Assembly: GCA_007135015.1 (NCBI GenBank)
Contig: SLJS01000090.1
Coordinates: forward strand, 1-6,799
From: Alcanivorax sp.
GTDB lineage: Bacteria > Pseudomonadota > Gammaproteobacteria > Pseudomonadales > Alcanivoracaceae
Reading direction: 5' to 3'
Length of the DNA: 6,799 nucleotides
Part shown: positions 1 to 5,374 of the stretch, piece after piece
Numbering within the stretch: position 1 is the first letter of the stretch
How the letters are laid out: each line of letters begins with the position of its first letter
The notes under the pieces: generated by a model
The model's input: only the letters and a program-made list of their open reading frames with translations
Told to the model about the DNA's origin: nothing
Database searches by the model: none
Translations under genes and position numbers: made by a program

Positions 1-476
1 CCCTTGCAGTGGTCTTCCTCATTGGCCCGGCGGGCGATGTACTCGTTGAGGCACTTCATGAACCAGCTCAGATCGTAGAGGCGCTCGCGCCAGACGGCGA
101 TGAACTCGCTTACCTGTCGATGCTCGCTGCCCGACAGCGCTTCGCCGTCCATCCAGCGCCTTACGAGCTGCGGCCCACGGAACAGACGCAGCCAACGCCG
201 GGCGATCTCCTGCTCGCTCCAGCCGCGGGCGCGCCGGGCGTCGACATGGAGCAGCGCATGATAGTGGTTATCCAGGATGGTGAAGGCGCCCAGATCCACG
301 GCGAAGCATTCGACCAGCAGCGCCATGCGTGCCTGAATCCAGCCCTTGCGATGGCTGTAGTCCCGGCCGGTCAGCGGGTCCCGGCCGCACAGGCGGGCGC
401 GGCGCACGCAGCGGCCGATCACGTGATAGTAGGGCGTGGCTTCCAGGTTGACCTGTTCCTTCCGTGGGCGGGGCAT
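1..476 (-). CDS. REP-associated tyrosine transposase (Y1/HUH, IS200-like), 5' part only
   Basis: Single-strand DNA transposase of the Y1/HUH superfamily, of the REP-associated type. These enzymes are thought to cut and join DNA at short palindromic REP-like repeats. The 158 visible codons start MPRPRKEQVNLEATPYYHVI, typical for the group, followed by GRCVRRARLCG (about 21-31). The HUH metal motif is H-Y-H at 71-73 in LDNHYHALLHVD. A later SWFMKCLNEYIARRAN segment (about 137-152) matches the conserved helix of the family; Tyr146 is a candidate nucleophile, but I am not certain of it. The gene runs off the left edge, so the C-terminus is missing and its integrity cannot be judged. The start is supported by GGAAG about 8 bases upstream, and that site lies inside a perfect hairpin. 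No IS ends are visible, which fits a domesticated single-copy gene. GTGCCTGTC repeats begin about 100 bases upstream and are its likely substrates (inference). Confidence 0.88.
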   Translation of the reverse strand, partial: MPRPRKEQVNLEATPYYHVIGRCVRRARLCGRDPLTGRDYSHRKGWIQARMALLVECFAVDLGAFTILDNHYHALLHVDARRARGWSEQEIARRWLRLFRGPQLVRRWMDGEALSGSEHRQVSEFIAVWRERLYDLSWFMKCLNEYIARRANEEDHCK

Positions 477-480
477 GGCT

Positions 481-507
481 TTCTTCCGTGAGAATATGAC
501 GGAAGAA
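481..507 (-). promoter_or_regulatory. Hairpin covering the transposase ribosome-binding site
   Basis: A perfect 9-bp inverted repeat: TTCTTCCGT (481-489) and ACGGAAGAA (499-507) with a 9-base loop. In the transposase mRNA the downstream arm reads ACGGAAGAA and contains the Shine-Dalgarno segment GGAAG; the start codon follows 4 bases after the stem. Folding would hide the ribosome-binding site. Salmonella IS200 tnpA is known to be held down by an RBS-occluding 5' stem-loop, so the same logic is plausible here. The inverted repeat is directly visible; the regulatory role is inferred. Confidence 0.5.
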
Positions 508-573
508 TAACCAAGCGCTTTGCATCTGCCTGTAGGCTACTGCAGACGGTTTTTGTCAGAAACTGTCGATTTG

Positions 574-651
574 GTGCCTGTCTCGGATCAGCCGGTCTCG
601 GATCAGCCGGTCTCGGATCAGCCGTCTCGGATCAGCCGTCTCGGATCAGCT
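574..651 (+). repeat. GTGCCTGTC element expanded into a 14-15 bp tandem array
   Basis: One full GTGCCTGTC core (574-582) leads into five copies of GTCTCGGATCAGC(C/T) starting at 580, 595, 610, 624 and 638, with spacings of 15, 15, 14 and 14 bases. The unit is the 3' half of the dispersed GTGCCTGTC(T/G)CGGATC element, so the array looks like a local expansion of a truncated element. The last copy overlaps the 3' end of the metallo-beta-lactamase-fold gene and supplies its TGA stop (646-648). The remaining gap to the transposase (477-573) holds only the hairpin at 481-507 and a small GTAGGCTAC palindrome at 532-540. Confidence 0.85.
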
Positions 652-1704
652 GGGCTTGAGTTCTCCGAATTTCAGGGAACCCATCCGGAAGGTGGGTCGA
701 GTGCCCGGGAAGAGCCAGAAGCCGTCGGACTCCGAGGAGAGCGCCATGTTTGGTATCCGTTCGTCGATACTGGACGGTCCCGCAATTGCCTTTTCCTGCA
801 CCATGGAAATGTACTGCTCGACAGCCATCTCCTGGGTATTTCCGTTCAGCACAACTTCCGCGCCGGTAACATCCGCGTACTCGGCCAGTTTCGGTATCCG
901 TGAAAGCGCTGGAGCATAGTTGTCCAGGCTTACACCGTTTTCGCTGGTGACAAACAGTCCGCCATCGGTGTGCGCAACAATCGAGTGATTTCCCTCGGTA
1001 TGACCCGGTGTGCGCACCAGCGCCACGCTCCCGTCACCGAGGATTACGTCTTCATCGAGGAATATGATTTTCTCTTCGGGAATCCCTACAAGACCGCCGG
1101 GACAGAACCACTGGTTCTGCCAGGGAATCGGCGCGGTAGCGCAATCCCATTCATCCCGCATGATAAGAAGCCTGGCATTGGGCAGCTCCGCCGGCTGGCC
1201 ATCCGCCCCGAGCCAACGCCGCAGATTTACCGTGTGCATGTGGTCATAGGTAATGTAGTCCACATCCTCGGGCCGCAACCCCACGCGCTCCAGCACCTCC
1301 GGAACAGTGGAGGTCTTGCGTGTGGTCAGCGCCTCCTGCGCCGGCGCGGCCACACCGGCGCGGTCCACCAGCCGTTTGAAATAGGGGGTATCACGCTGGT
1401 TTTCCCAGTCCATGGGCGAGACCAGCATGGTCTTGATTCCTTCATCACTGTTGAACTGAATGATAAAGACCCGGTTCACCAGATGCACAAAGGAAGAAAA
1501 CCCGGTGAACGCGTTCAGATAGCCGTACTTGCTGGGGTAAGGCACGCGAATCAGCTCGAAGGATTCGTAGTACTGTACTTTGGGATGGGAGAGCATGTCC
1601 CGGCGAAAGTCCTGCGCTGCGTGGCGGACATTGTCCACCCTTTCAACCGGGCGGCTGACATCCCGGGTTCCCTGGAAACTGTTTACCGGCTTGATGATAC
1701 TCAT
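646..1704 (-). CDS. Metallo-beta-lactamase-fold protein with degenerate metal motifs
   Basis: A 352-residue protein with the layout of the MBL-fold hydrolases, probably cytoplasmic (no signal peptide or membrane segment). The region before the usual first motif reads LRPEDVDYITYDHMHTVNL (about 143-161), where typical members have HxHxDH. Here His155 and His157 are kept, but the Asp and the following His are Val159 and Asn160. The second motif is present as RTPGHTEGNHS (231-241, His235). The usual Asp-bearing third motif is SENG (254-257), and the last His position appears as NGN (287-289). Fold assignment is fairly firm; catalytic activity is uncertain and the substrate unknown. The start is supported by GGAG 6 bases upstream. 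It lies 203 bases downstream of the ferredoxin-NADP reductase gene on the same strand, so co-transcription is possible but not shown. The last residues (KPS) and stop codon abut or lie in the tandem repeat array. Confidence 0.78.
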   Translation of the reverse strand: MSIIKPVNSFQGTRDVSRPVERVDNVRHAAQDFRRDMLSHPKVQYYESFELIRVPYPSKYGYLNAFTGFSSFVHLVNRVFIIQFNSDEGIKTMLVSPMDWENQRDTPYFKRLVDRAGVAAPAQEALTTRKTSTVPEVLERVGLRPEDVDYITYDHMHTVNLRRWLGADGQPAELPNARLLIMRDEWDCATAPIPWQNQWFCPGGLVGIPEEKIIFLDEDVILGDGSVALVRTPGHTEGNHSIVAHTDGGLFVTSENGVSLDNYAPALSRIPKLAEYADVTGAEVVLNGNTQEMAVEQYISMVQEKAIAGPSSIDERIPNMALSSESDGFWLFPGTRPTFRMGSLKFGELKPS

Positions 1705-1907
1705 GGCTGTCTCCAGTGTTCATTTCACGAATGCAGTGCCCGGAAGGCACATGCCCGGCCCTGGGCTGCTCAAGGCACTGTTTTCGAAAGGTAGTCGCCA
1801 AAGCGGACAGGGCACACGCCATTCAGGGTGATTTGTCTGGATCGCGGGCGCGAGGTCGCGTGAGGTTCCGACCGGGCGATGGTCTTGCATGGAGTCACCG
1901 TGCAGAC

Positions 1908-2624
1908 CTACCAGTACTTCTCTTCGCGGAAGTCGTATCCCAGCGGCTCGAAATTCTCCCGCACATCCGCGATCATCTGCGGGTTCCCGCACGCATAGAG
2001 GATCGTCTTCTCCGGGGAGAACCCGTACTCGTCCAGGTATTTGCCGACCTGCTTGTTCACTCTTCCCGTCTCGCCCTGCCAGCCCGCATTGGGCTGCTCA
2101 TCCGGGCGACTCACCGTGGGTACAAAATCTATAAAATCATGCTCGGCCGCCAAGGCCTGCAATTCATCCCCGTATGCCAGATCCTGCTGGTAACTGGCAC
2201 CAAGCATCGCCAGGAAACGCTGGCCGCTCAGTCCCCGCGCAATGTAATCGCGCAGATAACTCACAAACGGAGCAATACCGGTAACCGTGGCGATTAGTAC
2301 CTGATTGGGCTTGCTGGGATCCAGAGTGAAATGGCCCTTGATTTTCGGTGCCATGGCCAGTTCGTCGCCTACCTGGAGCCCGTGCAGCAGGGGAGTAAGC
2401 TTTCCGTCAGGCTCGGGAATCCGCTCGATAAATAGCTCAATCAGCTCCTCGTGGGGAGCGGAGACAATGGAATAGGGCCGGGCAATGCCCTCCATCGCCA
2501 CGGTACAGTACTGGCCAGGCTGGAAATCGTGCTGAAAGGGAGGGTCGAGCCAAAGGACAAACAGATCGTCGGTCAGATCCCGGCGGGCAGCCACACGCGC
2601 CCTGGGCAACTTGCTCGTATCCAT
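1908..2624 (-). CDS. fpr: Ferredoxin-NADP reductase, bacterial FPR type
   Basis: FAD-containing flavoprotein of 238 residues that exchanges electrons between NADPH and ferredoxin or flavodoxin in the cytoplasm. The FAD-binding beta-barrel carries RPYS (49-52). The nucleotide-binding domain has TVTGIAPF (113-120) and the YACGNPQM motif (210-217). The chain ends in EEKYW, with a C-terminal Trp as in E. coli Fpr, which also ends in an aromatic YW pair stacked on the flavin. Length fits the family. I place the start at the Met preceding DTSKLPRARV because AGGAGGT (2631-2637) sits 6 bases upstream; a longer reading from 2645 would put this site inside the coding region. As a neighbour of a histidine-box hydroxylase it could supply reducing power for O2 activation, though no ferredoxin gene is visible here. 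The symbol is by family resemblance; genomes often carry several paralogues. Confidence 0.88.
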   Translation of the reverse strand: MDTSKLPRARVAARRDLTDDLFVLWLDPPFQHDFQPGQYCTVAMEGIARPYSIVSAPHEELIELFIERIPEPDGKLTPLLHGLQVGDELAMAPKIKGHFTLDPSKPNQVLIATVTGIAPFVSYLRDYIARGLSGQRFLAMLGASYQQDLAYGDELQALAAEHDFIDFVPTVSRPDEQPNAGWQGETGRVNKQVGKYLDEYGFSPEKTILYACGNPQMIADVRENFEPLGYDFREEKYW

Positions 2625-2630
2625 GCCCGG

Positions 2631-2637
2631 ACCTCCT
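2631..2637 (-). promoter_or_regulatory. Strong ribosome-binding site that fixes the reductase start
   Basis: Read on the minus strand this is AGGAGGT, a near-perfect Shine-Dalgarno, 6 bases before the ATG at 2624. It decides between that ATG and the in-frame upstream ATG at 2645. Confidence 0.8.
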
Positions 2638-2690
2638 GACAGCACAGTGATTGTCCTACCTTTGTATCGTCATCCATCCGGCCTTTGCAA

Positions 2691-2707
2691 GGAGAAACAG
2701 ATTCTCC
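2691..2707. promoter_or_regulatory. Hyphenated palindrome upstream of the reductase gene, possible operator
   Basis: GGAGAAACAGATTCTCC has perfect 6-bp arms around a 5-base centre. It lies 67 bases before the reductase start. Immediately downstream on the minus strand is TTGCAA (2690-2685), usable as a -35, with TACAAA 18 bases on as a weak -10. The palindrome is directly visible; the promoter is weak and the operator role is a guess. Confidence 0.35.
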
Positions 2708-2838
2708 GGAAATGACGATGCCAACACTCGTGCCTCCCTGGCCAGAACCCTCTCCCAAGCATACAGCTGGCGAATATCGCGCAGCGGAGCACAACACGCC
2801 TGGGCAGTAACTTTGTGTGCCGACACCCGTTAATTGTT

Positions 2839-2973
2839 GTGCCTGTCTTGATTCGGTGCCTCTCGCCGACCGGGCGGGCGGGCGGCGACGCATGCCCGCC
2901 CAGAGCCTTAAAGGGCCAGAACAGTGCCTGTCGCGGATCCGGTGCCTGTCGCGGATCCGGGTTTGTGCCTGTC
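2839..2973 (+). repeat. Cluster of four GTGCCTGTC elements, two in perfect tandem
   Basis: Exact GTGCCTGTC cores lie at 2839, 2924, 2942 and 2965, with a degenerate GTGCCTCTC at 2856. The second and third are a perfect 18-bp tandem repeat GTGCCTGTCGCGGATCCG (2924-2941 and 2942-2959). The fourth continues as TCGAATC and the first as TTGATTC, so the extended consensus is roughly GTGCCTGTC(Y/G)CGRATC. The core plus CGGATC is shared with the array near 580, showing the two sites carry the same family. All copies point in the plus direction. Confidence 0.85.
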
Positions 2974-3044
2974 TCGAATCTTCTGGTGGCGCGGAATGGC
3001 GTTCGTGTGCCGTTAGCGATCGATTACATGGGGTTTGGGCTGAA

Positions 3045-3074
3045 CCCTTGGACCGCGGGCCGGTTAGCCAAGGG
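3045..3074 (-). terminator. Stem-loop just after the oxidoreductase stop, possible terminator
   Basis: CCCTTGGACCG (3045-3055) pairs with CGGT-TAG-CCAAGGG (3061-3074), giving 11 pairs with a 3-base bulge and a 5-base loop. It begins 19 bases past the stop codon of the oxidoreductase gene. There is no U-run after it on the minus strand, so it is not a classic intrinsic terminator; it may instead protect the 3' end of the message. Confidence 0.3.
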
Positions 3075-3093
3075 GCGATTCACAGTGCACCCG

Positions 3094-4047
3094 TTACCAG
3101 TCGGCTTCCAGAACCAGCTTGCCGCGCACATGACGGGTTTCCAGGCGCCGGTGCGCTTCGGCGGCTTCGCGGAAGGAATATACTGCCTCGATATGCGGGT
3201 AGAGCCTGCCCTGCTGGATCCAGTCACCCAGGGTTTCCAGGTCCCGGCGTCGGGACCGGACCAGAACCAGGCGGCTTCGGCGCCACAGGCCGGTCATGGC
3301 GAGCAGCTCGCCGAAGATGGTGGTGCTCCTGGGGATGGTGTTTACATAAATGCCCCGGGGCGCCAGCGAGCGGGAAAAATCCCGCCCCCGGTACTGACCG
3401 AAAACATCGAAGATGCAGTCGAAGGGCCCGGCCACCTGTGTGGCAGCGGTGCTGCGGTAATCGACTACATGCTGTGCGCCAAGCTCGCGCACAAAGGCAA
3501 GATTGTGCTTGCCGCACACCGCTGTCACATTCGCACCCAGTATGCGTGCGACCTGGACGGCAAAATGCCCGACGCCCCCACTGGCTCCGTTGATCAGCAC
3601 CCGCGCGCCGCTGCCCACGCCCGCATAGTCCCGCAATGCCTGCAGCGCCGTCTGCGCGGCCAGTGGTACGGCTGCGGCCAGGGTACCGGAAATCCGCTCC
3701 GGGATCGGCGCAACCCAGCCGGCATCCACCACCGCGTACTCGGCGTGAAGACCACCGTGAAAGCGATTGCTCATGCCAAAGACCCGCTCACCCACGCGAA
3801 GCCCCGTTGCGCCTTTTCCGATCTCGACCACCTCGCCGGCCATCTCCAGTCCGCTGACCCGCGGAAGGGGCTCACGATCCAGAAAGGGGCGGAACTTTCC
3901 CTTGCGAAGGAGTGCATCCTTGGGGTTGAGCCCGCCAGCCTGAACCCGCACCAACACCTCATTGGCTTTCGGCATGGGAGCGGGCCAGTCCCCAACATAC
4001 TCAAGAACCTCGGGGCCACCGAAACGGCGATAGATTACGGCCTTCAT
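3094..4047 (-). CDS. MDR-family NAD(P)H quinone oxidoreductase-like protein
   Basis: A 317-residue cytoplasmic member of the medium-chain dehydrogenase/reductase superfamily, quinone oxidoreductase/RTN4IP1-like branch, expected to transfer hydride from NAD(P)H to a quinone, enone or similar carbonyl. The N-terminal GroES-like domain starts MKAVIYRRFGGPEVLEY and has GLNPKDALLRKG (39-50) and GLEMAGEVVEIGKG (66-79). The Rossmann domain carries the dinucleotide motif NGASGGVGHFAVQVA (153-167). The Cys and Glu zinc ligands of classic alcohol dehydrogenases are absent, as expected for this branch. Length is normal and both ends are intact. GGGGAGA about 7 bases upstream supports the start. It follows the hydroxylase gene by 142 bases on the same strand and may share its transcript; a processing step on the hydroxylase product is an inference. 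The exact substrate cannot be read from sequence. Confidence 0.85.
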   Translation of the reverse strand: MKAVIYRRFGGPEVLEYVGDWPAPMPKANEVLVRVQAGGLNPKDALLRKGKFRPFLDREPLPRVSGLEMAGEVVEIGKGATGLRVGERVFGMSNRFHGGLHAEYAVVDAGWVAPIPERISGTLAAAVPLAAQTALQALRDYAGVGSGARVLINGASGGVGHFAVQVARILGANVTAVCGKHNLAFVRELGAQHVVDYRSTAATQVAGPFDCIFDVFGQYRGRDFSRSLAPRGIYVNTIPRSTTIFGELLAMTGLWRRSRLVLVRSRRRDLETLGDWIQQGRLYPHIEAVYSFREAAEAHRRLETRHVRGKLVLEADW

Positions 4048-4078
4048 TCACAGCTCTCCCCGGATTGCCCTTTTCCCG

Positions 4079-4127
4079 ATTCACAGGCGGCAGACTACTC
4101 CTGCCATGGTATCAGTGCCTTGTGAAT
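4079..4127 (-). promoter_or_regulatory. Nested inverted repeats in the oxidoreductase leader
   Basis: An outer repeat ATTCACAGGC (4079-4088) pairs with GCCTTGTGAAT (4117-4127) with one bulged base. It encloses a perfect small hairpin GGCAG-ACTACTC-CTGCC (4089-4105). The structure starts about 30 bases before the oxidoreductase start codon and lies wholly between two co-directional genes. It could be an mRNA leader structure, a processing site or an operator; no T-run follows on either strand, so it is not an obvious terminator. Confidence 0.35.
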
Positions 4128-4189
4128 GAAGTGTGACAAGAGCCGGGGGCCACACGCTGGCGCATAAAGCCGGGGAAACACTGGCGTGA

Positions 4190-5158
4190 CTACTGATCAC
4201 TAAAGGTCCGCGCAGGCTGATTACGCCGCGACGAACCATCCTGCACACGCTCCCATTCCGGTGGTTTCCAGAGATGCCCAAGTCGTTCGAGGAGCGGACC
4301 GGGGCGCGCCATGTCGCGAAACATGTCGATATATTCATGGGTCCACAGGCGAACCAGGCTTGTGGTATGAATCTGCCGGGTTATGCCGTACTCGATGGCT
4401 TCGACATCTCGCTCGGGCGTAAAGGTTCCGAAAAGCCGGTCGAAGATAATGAATACACCGCCGTAATTGGTATCGATATAGCCCGGGTTCCGGGCGTGAT
4501 GCACGCGATGATGACTCGGTGTATTGAAAAGGAACTCCACAAGCGGATGCATCCGTTTTACCACAGTGGTATGGATAAAGAACTGATACACCAGTGACAG
4601 CGCGTAGCACACGCCCACCCACACGGGATTGAAGCCGGCCAGGGACAGGGGCACATAGAAAAGCCAGCCACCGTTGAAGATATTGGTCGCATTCTGCCGC
4701 ATGGCCGTGGAAAAATTCATTCGTTCCGAGGAATGATGGGTCACATGGGCCGACCAGAACCAGCGCACGCGATGGGACGCCCGGTGCATCCAGTAGAAGC
4801 ACAGATCAACAAGCACCCACAGCAACAACGCGGTGGCAAGCGTCAACTCAATGTCGAACAGCCGGTACTGATAGGCCAGCGCATGCACGGGAAAGGCGAT
4901 CAGGCCGGCAAACAGCAGCTCCGTGGTCTGATACCCCGCGCCCAGGAAGAAATTGCGAATCGCCTCGCCGGCATTCATCAGCCGGGGATCATGGCGGATC
5001 CGGAAGTATTCCCAGAGCGCCAGGCCAACGAATACCGGCGTGGCCACCACAAAGATCAGCTGGCGCTCATCCAGCGCCAGCCAGGGCGCCACCGCCGCCC
5101 ATAACCCGGCCAGTCCGCTTCCCGCCCAGACTTCGTGAAAGATCTCCGGCAGATTCAT
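4190..5158 (-). CDS. Membrane fatty acid hydroxylase / sterol desaturase family protein
   Basis: Integral membrane di-iron oxygenase of the fatty acid hydroxylase superfamily, which uses O2 and reductant to hydroxylate or desaturate lipids. With the start at MNLPEIF it has 322 residues. Histidine boxes are HRASH (125-129), HVTHH (138-142) and HHRVHH (216-221), with the family signature DTNYGGVFIIFDRLFGTF following at about 229-246. Four or so hydrophobic segments flank the boxes (about 20-48, 78-98, 105-123, 162-196), the usual layout of AGMO/sterol-desaturase-like proteins. Start choice: GAGG lies 9 bases before this ATG, with a GTGCCTGTC element forming the spacer. An in-frame ATG at 5197 also has GGAG, but only 3 bases away, and one at 5239 has no site. 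The AraC regulator is divergent 216 bases away and is its probable regulator. Substrate unknown: fatty acid, sterol-like or ether lipid are all possible. Confidence 0.87.
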   Translation of the reverse strand: MNLPEIFHEVWAGSGLAGLWAAVAPWLALDERQLIFVVATPVFVGLALWEYFRIRHDPRLMNAGEAIRNFFLGAGYQTTELLFAGLIAFPVHALAYQYRLFDIELTLATALLLWVLVDLCFYWMHRASHRVRWFWSAHVTHHSSERMNFSTAMRQNATNIFNGGWLFYVPLSLAGFNPVWVGVCYALSLVYQFFIHTTVVKRMHPLVEFLFNTPSHHRVHHARNPGYIDTNYGGVFIIFDRLFGTFTPERDVEAIEYGITRQIHTTSLVRLWTHEYIDMFRDMARPGPLLERLGHLWKPPEWERVQDGSSRRNQPARTFSDQ

Positions 5159-5159
5159 G

Positions 5160-5168
5160 GTGCCTGTC
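5160..5168 (+). repeat. Single GTGCCTGTC element abutting the hydroxylase start codon
   Basis: An exact GTGCCTGTC core ends 1 base from the hydroxylase ATG. On the coding strand the leader reads GAGGACAGGCACC and then ATG, so the element forms the whole spacer and the last base of the Shine-Dalgarno segment. Confidence 0.75.
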
Positions 5169-5293
5169 CTCGATTGCCTGTTTGCAATGGAAGGCATTGT
5201 CTCCGGATCGCCTTGCCGGGTATGGATAATCAGCGCCATGTTTTTGACTTTTTACGCCACCACCGCCAACCTCTAGCGACCCGTTTTTTTCGG

Positions 5294-5356
5294 GACAGGC
5301 ACGATCCGGTTCTGGACAGGCACAAAGTCCGCGTCCGGGCGTTTCGAGACAGGCAC
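5294..5356 (-). repeat. Three inverted GTGCCTGTC elements between hydroxylase and AraC genes
   Basis: Exact GACAGGCAC cores, the reverse complement of GTGCCTGTC, lie at 5294-5302, 5315-5323 and 5348-5356. Read on the minus strand they continue as CCGAAAAA, CAGAACC and TCGAAAC, close to the consensus of the other clusters. The spacings (21 and 33 bases) are multiples of three, so all three stay in one reading frame. They lie 19 to 81 bases before the AraC start codon, where a promoter would be expected; I see no good promoter for either gene between the repeats. Confidence 0.85.
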
Positions 5357-5374
5357 GATTTCGGGAGAGGGAGG

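Larger units (their letters stand above)
2625..3093. other. Gene-free stretch between oxidoreductase and reductase genes
   Basis: I see no credible gene in these roughly 470 bases. They hold the ribosome-binding site and palindrome of the reductase gene, a run CGGGCGGGCGGGCGGCG (2871-2887) whose GGGCGGGC can pair with GCCCGCCC at 2894-2901 as an 8-bp GC-only stem, the GTGCCTGTC repeat cluster (2839-2973), and a stem just after the oxidoreductase stop. The length and repeat content look like a site of repeated insertion between two older gene blocks. Confidence 0.6.

Noticed and set aside
580..651. CRISPR array
   Set aside because: Units are 14-15 bp and directly adjacent with no spacers, and no cas genes are present; it is a tandem repeat.
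1806..1815. GACAGGGCAC as a tenth copy of the repeat family
   Set aside because: It needs a one-base insertion in the core and the flanks do not match the extended consensus.
1849..1860. CGCGAGGTCGCG palindrome in the gap between reductase and MBL-fold genes as an operator or terminator
   Set aside because: Short, GC-biased, a two-base centre too tight for an RNA loop, and no promoter elements around it.
970..2297. Plus-strand open frames of 274 and 193 codons
   Set aside because: They are antisense to the MBL-fold and reductase genes, have no ribosome-binding sites that stand out, and translate to low-complexity Arg/Pro/His-rich sequence.
2625..2645. Longer reductase start at 2645
   Set aside because: The strong AGGAGGT site would fall inside the coding region, 6 bases before the better-placed ATG at 2624.
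2871..2887. G-quadruplex in the GGGCGGGCGGGCGG run
   Set aside because: Only three G3 tracts followed by GG; the segment pairs better with GCCCGCCC at 2894-2901.
3076..4086. CGATTCACAG direct repeats (3076-3085 and 4077-4086) flanking the oxidoreductase gene as insertion-site duplications
   Set aside because: A 10-bp repeat pair is expected many times by chance in a window of this size, and there are no mobile-element ends beside them.
2815..4125. Long plus-strand open frame of 436 codons
   Set aside because: It lies antisense to the intact MDR oxidoreductase gene and its translation shows no recognisable fold; long antisense frames are common in GC-rich coding DNA.
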